A stretch of DNA of 5,383 nucleotides from Candidatus Poseidoniales archaeon (GCA_012270265.1 JAAXIR010000284.1:1-5383); one strand, 5' to 3'. Positions 1 through 5,301 are shown, numbered from the stretch's first letter. Notes: generated from the letters alone by a model not told the origin. Program-made: numbers and translations.

Positions 1-51
1 TGCATGTTGTAACCTATGCAGCATACCGAGCAGAATTTGTTGATTCTCGGG

Positions 52-435
52 TTAATCATCACCAATACTCTTTGAAACCATCTTGACGATGTCAATGAAT
101 CGGACCAAGAGACCTTCCATATTGGTCACAAACCCAGTCGCTGCACTGCCCGGGTTGACTTCGAGGTCAAGTTCAGGAATACAGACTGTGCACGAAGAAG
201 AGCGAACAACTCGAACGGAGAGATCGTCTTCGGATTCGATTTCAAAGGTCCATCCGCCAGGCTTTCGTCCTTCTGCAGGAATGAAATCCGTTTGTCGCCA
301 GCCACATGAGTGGCAAAGAACGGTCACTTGGGTGTGTTCTCCAAAGTAAGGAATTTCATCCACTTTAGCGATCATGAGTAGATTGTCCTCGTCGTGGCAC
401 ATAGGACAAGGCATCTCGATAACTTGCTCTTCCAT
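52..435 (-). CDS. ZPR1-type zinc-finger protein, C-terminally shortened
   Basis: Archaeal ZPR1-like protein of 127 residues. A four-cysteine zinc finger is visible at Cys10, Cys13, Cys41 and Cys44 (CPMC and CHSC), with the family's IPYFGEHT stretch between the pairs. The ZPR1 body follows: a DDLSVRVVRSSS segment, then IPELDLEVNPGS and GFVTNMEGLL at about residues 71-110. In eukaryotes ZPR1 assists elongation factor 1A; the archaeal role is not established. The start at 435 is preferred over an in-frame ATG at 453 because GGAGG sits six bases upstream and the ATG shares one base with the SepF-like gene's TGA, implying translational coupling. The protein ends soon after the EGLL motif, whereas archaeal relatives usually run roughly 50 residues further. 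The same frame stays open for 17 codons beyond the TAA up to the window edge and reads like the missing helix, so the gene may carry a nonsense mutation. Family call is confident; integrity is not. Confidence 0.85.
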   Translation of the reverse strand: MEEQVIEMPCPMCHDEDNLLMIAKVDEIPYFGEHTQVTVLCHSCGWRQTDFIPAEGRKPGGWTFEIESEDDLSVRVVRSSSCTVCIPELDLEVNPGSAATGFVTNMEGLLVRFIDIVKMVSKSIGDD

Positions 436-1013
436 CAAACCCCTCCAGACCATCCGGCTTCATCGTTGAAAGCTTCATCCTCAAGACCACTAATTCCTAC
501 ACAGCCAGGTGGAAGAAGCATCACTCGAGTTCCCGTAATTTGGACGATTTGTCCACCCATGTCCATTTCTATAAATCGATGGAGGCGGGCAAGAACTGTC
601 TCAACTTCATGCTCTCGGTTCATGAGACGGGCCATTTCGACGAGTGCAGCATCGCCGTCACTGACCCAGTCCAGGAGCGTGCCGATACCTGTCATATCGT
701 ACAGTGTTGCTCTGTGAAGAACCAACCCCGTGTTGTTCATTGGTATAGGCGGATTTGGATACATCTTGCCGAGATCGTGATAGATGCCAGAACTTGGTGG
801 GGGCGTGGGCTGTTGCGAACTTGTCGCTTCTGCACTTGGCATCGTGAAGGTGCGAAGAGGTTTCGATTCGCTCGGTGTTGGCTCTGCAGCTTCTGGTTGA
901 GGCGAAAGATCAATCATTTCTGGAACGCTCTCGGCATCGGCCGGTTCCTGATTGATGAAATCATCCAGCGAGAACTGTCCCTCATCGGGTGCAGAGGGCC
1001 GTTTCCTTGCCAT
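435..1013 (-). CDS. sepF: SepF-like cell division protein (FtsZ membrane anchor family)
   Basis: Protein of 192 residues in two parts. Residues 1-95 are low-complexity, rich in Pro, Ser, Glu and Ala, and probably disordered. Residues about 96-175 resemble the SepF (DUF552) fold: a strand and helix (LVLHRATLYDM), a long helix around 121-150, then the GGQIVQI turn-strand and the strand RVMLLPPGCVGI that matches the archaeal SepF ending around a PPG motif. In archaea SepF tethers FtsZ to the membrane at the division site. The usual N-terminal amphipathic membrane-targeting helix is not obvious; the start MARKRPSAPDEG is charged and is followed by a short FSLDDFI motif. No strong ribosome binding site precedes the ATG; a GAGG lies about 13 bases upstream. 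It is the first gene of an apparent two-gene operon with the ZPR1-like gene. The assignment rests on fold-like similarity read by eye; another small alpha/beta domain is possible. Confidence 0.65.
   Translation of the reverse strand: MARKRPSAPDEGQFSLDDFINQEPADAESVPEMIDLSPQPEAAEPTPSESKPLRTFTMPSAEATSSQQPTPPPSSGIYHDLGKMYPNPPIPMNNTGLVLHRATLYDMTGIGTLLDWVSDGDAALVEMARLMNREHEVETVLARLHRFIEMDMGGQIVQITGTRVMLLPPGCVGISGLEDEAFNDEAGWSGGV
442..446 (-). promoter_or_regulatory. Shine-Dalgarno site deciding the ZPR1-like start
   Basis: The minus strand reads GGAGG here, six bases before the ATG at 435-433. It lies inside the last codons of the SepF-like gene and favours the start at 435 over the upstream in-frame ATG at 453, which would itself lie upstream of this site. 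Confidence 0.7.
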
Positions 1014-1049
1014 ATACGAGCCTGTCCTCGGTGGCTCAAGAAGGCTTTC

Positions 1050-1067
1050 TTTGTTGAATGCAACAAA
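1050..1067. repeat. Perfect 7-base inverted repeat, possible operator
   Basis: TTTGTTG (1050-1056) and CAACAAA (1061-1067) are perfect reverse complements separated by AATG. The element lies 37 bases upstream of the sepF-like start and 93 bases upstream of the proteasome beta start. Its symmetry and location fit a dimeric regulator site, but nothing in the window identifies a regulator, and short AT-rich inverted repeats can arise by chance. Confidence 0.35.
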
Positions 1068-1130
1068 TCATCGTTTTCAATCGTCGAGTTGATAAGGGGG
1101 CTCGACTAGGACAGACTGCTTACCCCACGG

Positions 1131-1136
1131 TTCATA
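1131..1136 (+). promoter_or_regulatory. TATA-like element TTCATA upstream of proteasome beta
   Basis: TTCATA ends 23 bases before the chosen ATG at 1160, the distance expected between an archaeal TATA box and a transcription start at or near the first codon. The same hexamer occurs at equivalent places upstream of the zinc-ribbon gene and the tRNA. The promoter role is inference. Confidence 0.35.
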
Positions 1137-1150
1137 TGGGGTGGCGAGTT

Positions 1151-1156
1151 GGTGAT
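1151..1156 (+). promoter_or_regulatory. GGTGAT ribosome binding site of proteasome beta
   Basis: GGTGAT is complementary to the conserved 3' end of archaeal 16S rRNA (ATCACC) and lies three bases before the ATG at 1160. The spacing is a little short but supports this ATG rather than the earlier in-frame ATG at 1136. If the transcript starts at the ATG, as the upstream TATA-like element could suggest, this site would not be used. Confidence 0.5.
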
Positions 1157-1159
1157 ATC

Positions 1160-1786
1160 ATGGAAGCACAAGATGGTGTATTGAAGACTGGAACCAGTAC
1201 AGTAGGAATCACATTCAACGGTGGAGTCGTTGTTGGAGCGGACCACCGAGCCACCATGGGTCACTTCATTGCAAACAAGAGCGTTCAGAAGTTGTTCAAG
1301 ATTGGCGACAACCTTGCGCTCACAACGGCTGGTCTCGTCGGCCACGCCCAATCCCTCTCCCGTACGCTCGCTGCTGAGGTCTCTCTCTTTGAACTGCGCC
1401 GTGGTCAAAACATGACCGTCAAGGGTGCTGCAACCTTCACTGCAAACATTCTTTCCGGCCGCCCACACTGGGTTCAACTCCTGATTGTCGGTGTCGATGC
1501 AGACGGTTCCCACGTGTACTCCATTGATTCTGCGGGTGGTTCCATTCCTGATGTCTACTGTGCAACAGGATCCGGTTCCCCATACATGTACGGTGTCCTC
1601 GAAGATGGATTCTCAGAAGGCATGAGCCGAAACGACGCTGTCCGATTGGCAGCACGTGCGCTCAACGCTTCAGGACAGCGTGATGCTGCATCCGGAAACG
1701 GCATGGACCTCGCTGTTATCACTGCAAAAGACGGATTTGTTCCTGTTGAACAATCCGAAATTGATGCTATTCTCAAGAAGAAGTAA
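1160..1786 (+). CDS. psmB: Proteasome subunit beta (catalytic, threonine protease)
   Basis: Catalytic beta subunit of the archaeal 20S proteasome, which forms the two inner rings of the cytoplasmic protein-degrading barrel and cuts unfolded proteins with an N-terminal threonine. The 208-residue product is close to the 211 residues of the Thermoplasma acidophilum subunit. An 11-residue propeptide ending in Thr-Gly precedes the mature N-terminus Thr12 (codon 1193-1195). In mature numbering Thr1, Asp17 and Lys33 of the catalytic centre are all visible, and the GSGSPYMYGVLE and DAASGNGMDLAVIT segments supply the conserved Ser and Asp near the active site. Mature residue 2 is Ser where Thr is usual, a conservative change. 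The start at 1160 gives a normal propeptide and has GGTGAT upstream; starts at 1136 or 1058 would add unfamiliar residues. aCPSF1 follows after 78 bases on the same strand, a conserved euryarchaeal pairing. The alpha subunit is not in this window. Confidence 0.97.
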   Translation: MEAQDGVLKTGTSTVGITFNGGVVVGADHRATMGHFIANKSVQKLFKIGDNLALTTAGLVGHAQSLSRTLAAEVSLFELRRGQNMTVKGAATFTANILSGRPHWVQLLIVGVDADGSHVYSIDSAGGSIPDVYCATGSGSPYMYGVLEDGFSEGMSRNDAVRLAARALNASGQRDAASGNGMDLAVITAKDGFVPVEQSEIDAILKKK

Positions 1787-1802
1787 GCATCCTCCCACTC
1801 CC

Positions 1803-1815
1803 GCGGCGTCGCCGC
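1803..1815 (+). repeat. Short GC-rich hairpin between psmB and aCPSF1
   Basis: GCGGC (1803-1807) and GCCGC (1811-1815) pair around a three-base loop, 16 bases after the psmB stop. No T-rich run follows, so it does not look like a terminator. It could attenuate or stabilise the transcript between two probably cotranscribed genes, or have no role. Confidence 0.3.
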
Positions 1816-1852
1816 AATCCTCTGGATATGCGTAGCGTGCGATGGCGTGGTT

Positions 1853-1856
1853 GGAG
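1853..1856 (+). promoter_or_regulatory. Shine-Dalgarno site of aCPSF1
   Basis: GGAG lies eight bases before the ATG at 1865 and favours that start over the in-frame GTG at 1847, which would place this sequence inside the coding region. Confidence 0.55.
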
Positions 1857-1864
1857 ATGATATT

Positions 1865-3769
1865 ATGCGATTGACGTTTAAGGAAATCAAAGCTGAAATT
1901 AGTAAGATTGTACCCCGAAACATCGAGTACAATGTCGACCTCGAAGCTGGTGATATTGCCATCTTTACGAAAGACTTCGAACCGTTCGTTTCAAACGACG
2001 GATTGGCTGGAAAGATCTCGAAGAAAATCAAGCGACGAATTGTCATGCGTCCCGAACCGGACATGGTCATGGACAAGGAAGATGCGACGGCTGTGATCAA
2101 GGATCTCGTTCCTGAATCGGCCAACATCTCCGAACTGTTCTTCGATCCCTGCATCTGGAAAGTCATCATTCAGTGTGAGAATCCTTCGGATGCTGTTGGC
2201 CGTCGTGGCTCGATTGCCAAGGAAATCCGAAATTCAACTGGCTGGGAAGTCTCAGTTGAGCGAACACCTCCAATTCTCTCGAAAACCGTTCGAGACATTC
2301 GTGGTTATCGAGAAGCCAATGCTGAAGAACGCCGCAAATTGTTGAGAAACTTCGGATTGAACATTCACCGTCCAAAGCGACCAGGTTCGACATGGGCACG
2401 TGTCACGGCGCTTGGTTCCTACCAAGAGGTTGGTCGTGCATGTCACTTTGTAACAACCAATGAATCTCGCATCATGATCGACGTTGGTGTTAACATTGCA
2501 TCTGATACCGACCCAATGCCGTACTTCACAGCCCCTGAGGCGCTTCCGCTTGAGCAAATCGATGCGGTTGTTTTGACGCATGCTCACCTTGACCACGCAG
2601 GAATGCTTCCTGTACTCTTCAAGTATGGATATCGTGGACCTGTCTTCTGTACACCACCAACCCGTGATCTGATGCTCCTTCTCCAGACCGACTATCTCAA
2701 GGTCGGCGGTGCTGAAGGAAAGCGTGCTCCATACGATATGGAAGACATCCGTATGTGCATGCGTCACGTTGTTGACGTTGATTGGAACCAAACCACAGAC
2801 ATTGCACCTGACGTGAAGATGACCTTCTCCAATGCAGGTCACATTCTTGGTTCATCTGCCGTCCATCTCAACATTGCCGATGGAAAGCACAACATCGTGT
2901 TCTCAGGCGATCAGAAATTCGAGAAATCCTGGTTGTTTGATGCTGCCAACACTCGTTTCCCACGTTGCGAGACCTTGGTGATCGAATCGACGTACGGTGC
3001 TGCTGGTGATTACCAGCCGTCCCGTGAGGAAGCCAACCAAGAGTTGCAAGACATTGTGACTCGAACATTGCAGAGAAATGGAAAACTCATCTGTCCTGTG
3101 TTTGCGGTCGGTCGTTCACAAGAAGTGATGATCGCTATCGACGATTTGTTCCGCTCAGGTGCTGTCAAACCAGTTCCTGTTTGGCTTGATGGTATGATTC
3201 AGGAAGCAACTGCCATTCACGCTAGCCATCCGAACTACCTGACTTCCGCATTGCGCAAGTCGTTGCAACAGAACGACGGTGAGAACCCGTTCACAAGCCC
3301 ATGGTTCCGTAGTGTAGAAGGTGCAGAACGAAGAGAGAGCATTGTCATGGATACAAGCCCGTGCATCGTTCTTGCAACATCGGGAATGCTCAACGGCGGT
3401 CCAGTCATGAATTACTTCCAGAACTGGGCGCACGAAGAACGCAACTCACTGTGCTTCGTCGGTTACCAAGCAGAGGGTACACTCGGACGTCGCCTTCAGA
3501 AAGGATTCGGTGAAGTTCCAATGCAAATCAATGGACGAACGGAGATTGTCAAGGTTGGTTGTGAAATGGCAACCATCGACGGATTCAGTGGTCACTCAGA
3601 CCGTCGCCAATTGTTGGCGTTCGTCGACTCGATGAATCCAAAACCTCGCAACATCATTTGTCACCACGGAGATTACTACAAGTGCAGTGAACTTGGAAAA
3701 GAGCTTCGTGACAAGTACCGTTGCAGAACCTATGCTCCAAAGAATTTGGAAACCGTTCGTATTCTTTGA
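1865..3769 (+). CDS. aCPSF1: aCPSF1/FttA, KH-MBL-beta-CASP ribonuclease for transcription termination
   Basis: Archaeal homologue of the eukaryotic 3'-end cleavage factor CPSF73. The family cuts nascent RNA, typically at U-rich sites, and terminates transcription (also called FttA). The 634-residue length is normal. Domains in order: an N-terminal KH-like region (about 1-70), a KH domain with its GRRG loop at 112-115, a metallo-beta-lactamase domain split by a beta-CASP domain, and the C-terminal return of the lactamase fold. Zinc-binding residues are intact: HAHLDH at 239-244, His326 in NAGHILGS, Asp349 in FSGD. The beta-CASP motifs are also present: Glu374 in IESTYG, His577 in FSGHSD and His600/601 in CHHGD. 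All catalytic positions are therefore kept and the enzyme should be active. The ATG at 1865 has GGAG upstream; a GTG at 1847 would add six residues. It lies 78 bases after psmB, as in Methanocaldococcus (MJ1237/MJ1236). Its stop codon abuts that of the convergent gene. Confidence 0.97.
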   Translation: MRLTFKEIKAEISKIVPRNIEYNVDLEAGDIAIFTKDFEPFVSNDGLAGKISKKIKRRIVMRPEPDMVMDKEDATAVIKDLVPESANISELFFDPCIWKVIIQCENPSDAVGRRGSIAKEIRNSTGWEVSVERTPPILSKTVRDIRGYREANAEERRKLLRNFGLNIHRPKRPGSTWARVTALGSYQEVGRACHFVTTNESRIMIDVGVNIASDTDPMPYFTAPEALPLEQIDAVVLTHAHLDHAGMLPVLFKYGYRGPVFCTPPTRDLMLLLQTDYLKVGGAEGKRAPYDMEDIRMCMRHVVDVDWNQTTDIAPDVKMTFSNAGHILGSSAVHLNIADGKHNIVFSGDQKFEKSWLFDAANTRFPRCETLVIESTYGAAGDYQPSREEANQELQDIVTRTLQRNGKLICPVFAVGRSQEVMIAIDDLFRSGAVKPVPVWLDGMIQEATAIHASHPNYLTSALRKSLQQNDGENPFTSPWFRSVEGAERRESIVMDTSPCIVLATSGMLNGGPVMNYFQNWAHEERNSLCFVGYQAEGTLGRRLQKGFGEVPMQINGRTEIVKVGCEMATIDGFSGHSDRRQLLAFVDSMNPKPRNIICHHGDYYKCSELGKELRDKYRCRTYAPKNLETVRIL

Positions 3770-3778
3770 TCAAAGAAT
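3761..3778. repeat. Perfect 18-base palindrome over two abutting convergent stop codons
   Basis: ATTCTTTGATCAAAGAAT is its own reverse complement, centred exactly between the aCPSF1 TGA (3767-3769) and the TGA of the minus-strand gene (3770-3772 on the plus strand). Both genes therefore end with the same codons, ATT CTT TGA (Ile-Leu-stop). As RNA it could form a 7-base-pair stem with a GATC loop on either transcript. It may act as a bidirectional 3'-end signal, but there is no long T-run and function is unproven. Confidence 0.5.
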
Positions 3779-4054
3779 TGGTACGTCGTACTCGCTCTGC
3801 GTGATGTCTGGCAAGACGTCCTTGTGCACATCGTCACTGTTTGCGATGTTGTTGAGTTGAACTGCTCCCGGCGTGCTGTTCGGTTTTGATGGTGGTTGAG
3901 TATCGAACATCATGTAGCCAAATCCTGCAAGGACCGATACGCCGATCAAAGGAATCGCCATCAAGACTGAATCGCTGTTGAGAAGCATGATGATGGCCAA
4001 GACAAACAACCCAATGGTTGCGAGCAATAAGAGGAGTCTTGATGCCTTGGCCAT
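3770..4054 (-). CDS. Small two-helix membrane protein of unknown function
   Basis: I do not recognise a family. The 94-residue product has two strongly hydrophobic segments, at about residues 7-25 and 30-50, joined by a short NSDS turn, so it should form a membrane hairpin. A polar tail of about 44 residues (51-94), rich in Pro, Asn and Asp, follows. Three basic residues sit before or at the first helix (Lys3, Arg6) and few follow the second, which suggests that both ends face the cytoplasm under the positive-inside rule, though the charge signal is weak. The start at 4054 is preferred because the alternative ATG at 4105 would add 17 unfamiliar residues and intrude on the upstream gene's start region; GGAG lies about 14 bases upstream. 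It is convergent with aCPSF1 with no gap and divergent from the decarboxylase-like gene. The hydrophobic pattern makes a real gene likely. Confidence 0.7.
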   Translation of the reverse strand: MAKASRLLLLLATIGLFVLAIIMLLNSDSVLMAIPLIGVSVLAGFGYMMFDTQPPSKPNSTPGAVQLNNIANSDDVHKDVLPDITQSEYDVPIL

Positions 4055-4075
4055 GCTGTTCCCAATGCTCCGGTT

Positions 4076-4081
4076 TTCATA
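4076..4081 (+). promoter_or_regulatory. TATA-like element TTCATA in the divergent region
   Basis: TTCATA lies between the divergent membrane-protein and decarboxylase-like genes. It is 49 bases before the chosen start at 4130 and 31 bases before an earlier in-frame ATG at 4112, so it predicts a plus-strand transcription start near 4105. It is the least well placed of the four copies. Confidence 0.25.
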
Positions 4082-4129
4082 GCGTTTCGTGTTTTGTGGA
4101 TGCATTGCACCATGTTGTTCATGAACCGT

Positions 4130-4798
4130 ATGGATTTACTTGGATGCATGGCAGGTGATGGTAGTTCCAAATCCTCTCGTGGCTGGCTGATGACCGCAGT
4201 TTCCCCCTGGGGTGAAAATGCAGAAGACGCCTTCGATCAAGGTCTCGTCGAATTGGGATTGGGTGATGCCCGTTTGATTCAAGTTCAAGGTGCAATGCTT
4301 CCACTCGGATTCAACGTTGTTCCACCAGAACCACTCGCTATGGGTTCACTGGTCGAATGCCACCTTGCTACAGCCTATGCGTGGAGTGGTTCGACTGCCT
4401 GTGCTGGTGTAGGCTATGCGCTTTGTCAGACACCAGAAGGTGATGAATGTGCAATCGTTGCAAGCATCACAACCGAAGCGGATTACGAGGAAACCGTTCT
4501 CTTACTTCGCAGAAACATCCAACGTCGTCTTGCATCCAGAGACCTTGAAGTACTCTCCTTCGATGTTGCCGTTGATGAGGTTACAGCAGGTCAAGATCAT
4601 CATGGCGTCGCCATTGCTGCACTGATTCTACCTGATTCACTGCGTATGGCCGGTCGTGGAAGAACAGGACCGATTCGTGGCGGACTCACTCGTTCTGCAG
4701 AACCTGAGAAGAAGCGTGTGGATACCAAGGCACCTGCAGCTCCAGCACTCCGTCCAGGGGCCCGTCGTAGCAACGATGGTCCAGACTTCAGTTTGTGA
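4130..4798 (+). CDS. Pyruvoyl-dependent arginine decarboxylase-like protein, probable pseudoenzyme
   Basis: Residues 1-172 align by eye with the archaeal pyruvoyl arginine decarboxylase family (COG1945), with clear matches at NAEDAFDQGLVELGLGDARLI, at the AMGSLV segment and near the end at GVAIAALIL. True members cut themselves between two serines (Ser52-Ser53 in Methanocaldococcus jannaschii) to make the pyruvoyl cofactor. Here that pair is Gln53-Gly54, the processing Asn47 is Arg48, and the catalytic Glu109 position is a Ser (about 112). The protein should therefore be unable to process or decarboxylate arginine, and another role is inferred. A 50-residue tail (173-222) rich in Arg, Gly, Pro and Lys is additional to the roughly 165-residue family core. 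Starts at TTG 4094 or ATG 4100, 4112, 4121, 4130 and 4148 are all in frame; none has a good ribosome binding site. I chose 4130 because it brings the processing-site position into register with the family. The zinc-ribbon gene follows closely. Confidence 0.8.
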   Translation: MDLLGCMAGDGSSKSSRGWLMTAVSPWGENAEDAFDQGLVELGLGDARLIQVQGAMLPLGFNVVPPEPLAMGSLVECHLATAYAWSGSTACAGVGYALCQTPEGDECAIVASITTEADYEETVLLLRRNIQRRLASRDLEVLSFDVAVDEVTAGQDHHGVAIAALILPDSLRMAGRGRTGPIRGGLTRSAEPEKKRVDTKAPAAPALRPGARRSNDGPDFSL

Positions 4799-4802
4799 AT
4801 CT

Positions 4803-4808
4803 TCATAA
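4803..4808 (+). promoter_or_regulatory. TATA-like element TTCATA upstream of the zinc-ribbon gene
   Basis: TTCATA ends 22 bases before the ATG at 4831, the spacing expected for an archaeal promoter feeding a leaderless or near-leaderless transcript. It lies just after the stop of the preceding gene. If real, it gives the zinc-ribbon gene its own promoter and supports the ATG start. Confidence 0.35.
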
Positions 4809-4830
4809 TCCGTTGCCCGAATCTTGTCCC

Positions 4831-5268
4831 ATGGCAGGAACATGGTCGGTTGTACGCTGTCCTGCATGTCGTAATTGTCACGGTACGAGAGGTCAACCAC
4901 GACAGTGCCCGCATTGTGGCCAGTCACTTCCTGCGACCACACCAATCATCGCAACGGCCGATTCCTCGGCACAACTTCGCATTGAAGTCGCCTTGGCCAA
5001 TACACCTGAAGAGTTACGAGATGAACTGAGAAAGAAACTTGAGCAGATGGATGAACCACTCATTGCAGCCTCTTCATCATCTCCTCGTGCCATCTATTCA
5101 GCGATCCAAAAAGCGGTTGGAGAGGACATGATTCTCCACCGGGAAGATGTTCAAACCGTTCTTGACAAACTCGACTCGGATTTGCTCGTGGATGACCTTC
5201 TCGAGAAGATGGAATTGGATGGAACTCTTGTTCGCCAGCGTGATGGAACGTGGCTTCTCCTTGAGTGA
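4831..5268 (+). CDS. Zinc-ribbon and winged-helix-like protein, possibly DUF5817-related
   Basis: The 145-residue protein opens with a zinc ribbon: Cys10 and Cys13 (CPAC), Cys26 and Cys29 (CPHC), plus an extra Cys16. A charged helical stretch at about 46-73 follows (EELRDELRKKLEQ), then a region from about 86 to the end that reads like a winged helix, closing on the strand pair GTLVRQRDGTWLLLE. The order ribbon, helix, winged helix recalls the haloarchaeal DUF5817 proteins, which begin in the same way just after the initiator Met; that link is from memory and tentative. A DNA- or RNA-binding role is inferred. The ATG at 4831 matches the family's beginning and has a TATA-like box upstream. The alternative GTG at 4795 overlaps the previous stop by four bases and would add 12 residues that do not resemble the ribbon. 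Neither start has a clear ribosome binding site. The tRNA begins 33 bases downstream. Confidence 0.7.
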   Translation: MAGTWSVVRCPACRNCHGTRGQPRQCPHCGQSLPATTPIIATADSSAQLRIEVALANTPEELRDELRKKLEQMDEPLIAASSSSPRAIYSAIQKAVGEDMILHREDVQTVLDKLDSDLLVDDLLEKMELDGTLVRQRDGTWLLLE

Positions 5269-5270
5269 AG

Positions 5271-5276
5271 TTCATA
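5271..5276 (+). promoter_or_regulatory. TATA-like element TTCATA upstream of tRNA-Pro
   Basis: TTCATA ends 25 bases before the first base of the mature tRNA, compatible with an archaeal promoter starting at or just before the tRNA. It is one of only 33 bases between the zinc-ribbon stop and the tRNA. Cotranscription with the upstream gene is the alternative. Confidence 0.35.
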
Positions 5277-5301
5277 GGGAGAACCACGTCCCCCAACTCA
5301 A

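Larger units (their letters stand above)
1014..1159. promoter_or_regulatory. Divergent intergenic region between sepF-like and proteasome beta genes
   Basis: This 146-base stretch must hold promoters for both the minus-strand sepF/ZPR1 pair and the plus-strand proteasome pair. It contains a perfect 7-base inverted repeat (1050-1067), a second inverted repeat GTCGAG (1083-1088) with CTCGAC (1101-1106) separated by 12 bases, a TATA-like TTCATA (1131-1136), and a GGTGAT ribosome binding site (1151-1156). An in-frame TTG-, ATG- or similar-started extension of the proteasome frame runs back to 1058, but its translation does not resemble a proteasome propeptide, so I treat it as non-coding. No clear TATA-like box was seen for the minus strand. 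Confidence 0.5.

Noticed and set aside
567..577. TCTATAAATCG as a TATA box
   Set aside because: It lies inside the SepF-like coding region, and no start codon or RNA gene lies at a suitable distance.
540..1109. A 189-codon plus-strand open frame opposite the SepF-like gene
   Set aside because: Its Cys/Trp/Arg-rich translation resembles no family, while the minus-strand frame has a SepF-like core and a coupled downstream gene.
1058..1159. N-terminal extension of proteasome beta starting at 1058 or 1136
   Set aside because: The extra residues do not resemble a proteasome propeptide; the ATG at 1160 gives a normal 11-residue propeptide and has GGTGAT before it.
1555..2169. A 204-codon open frame on the minus strand across the psmB/aCPSF1 junction
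   Set aside because: It lies opposite two strongly supported genes, and its translation is Ser/Arg/Ile-rich without any recognisable domain.
2252..2842. A 196-codon open frame on the minus strand inside aCPSF1
   Set aside because: It is fully inside the metallo-beta-lactamase coding region of an intact gene and has the composition of an antisense shadow.
4157..4174. The Ser-Ser pairs in GDGSSKSSRG as a possible self-processing site of the decarboxylase-like protein
   Set aside because: They lie about 27-30 residues before the aligned cleavage position and outside the strand-turn context that positions the serine in the family.
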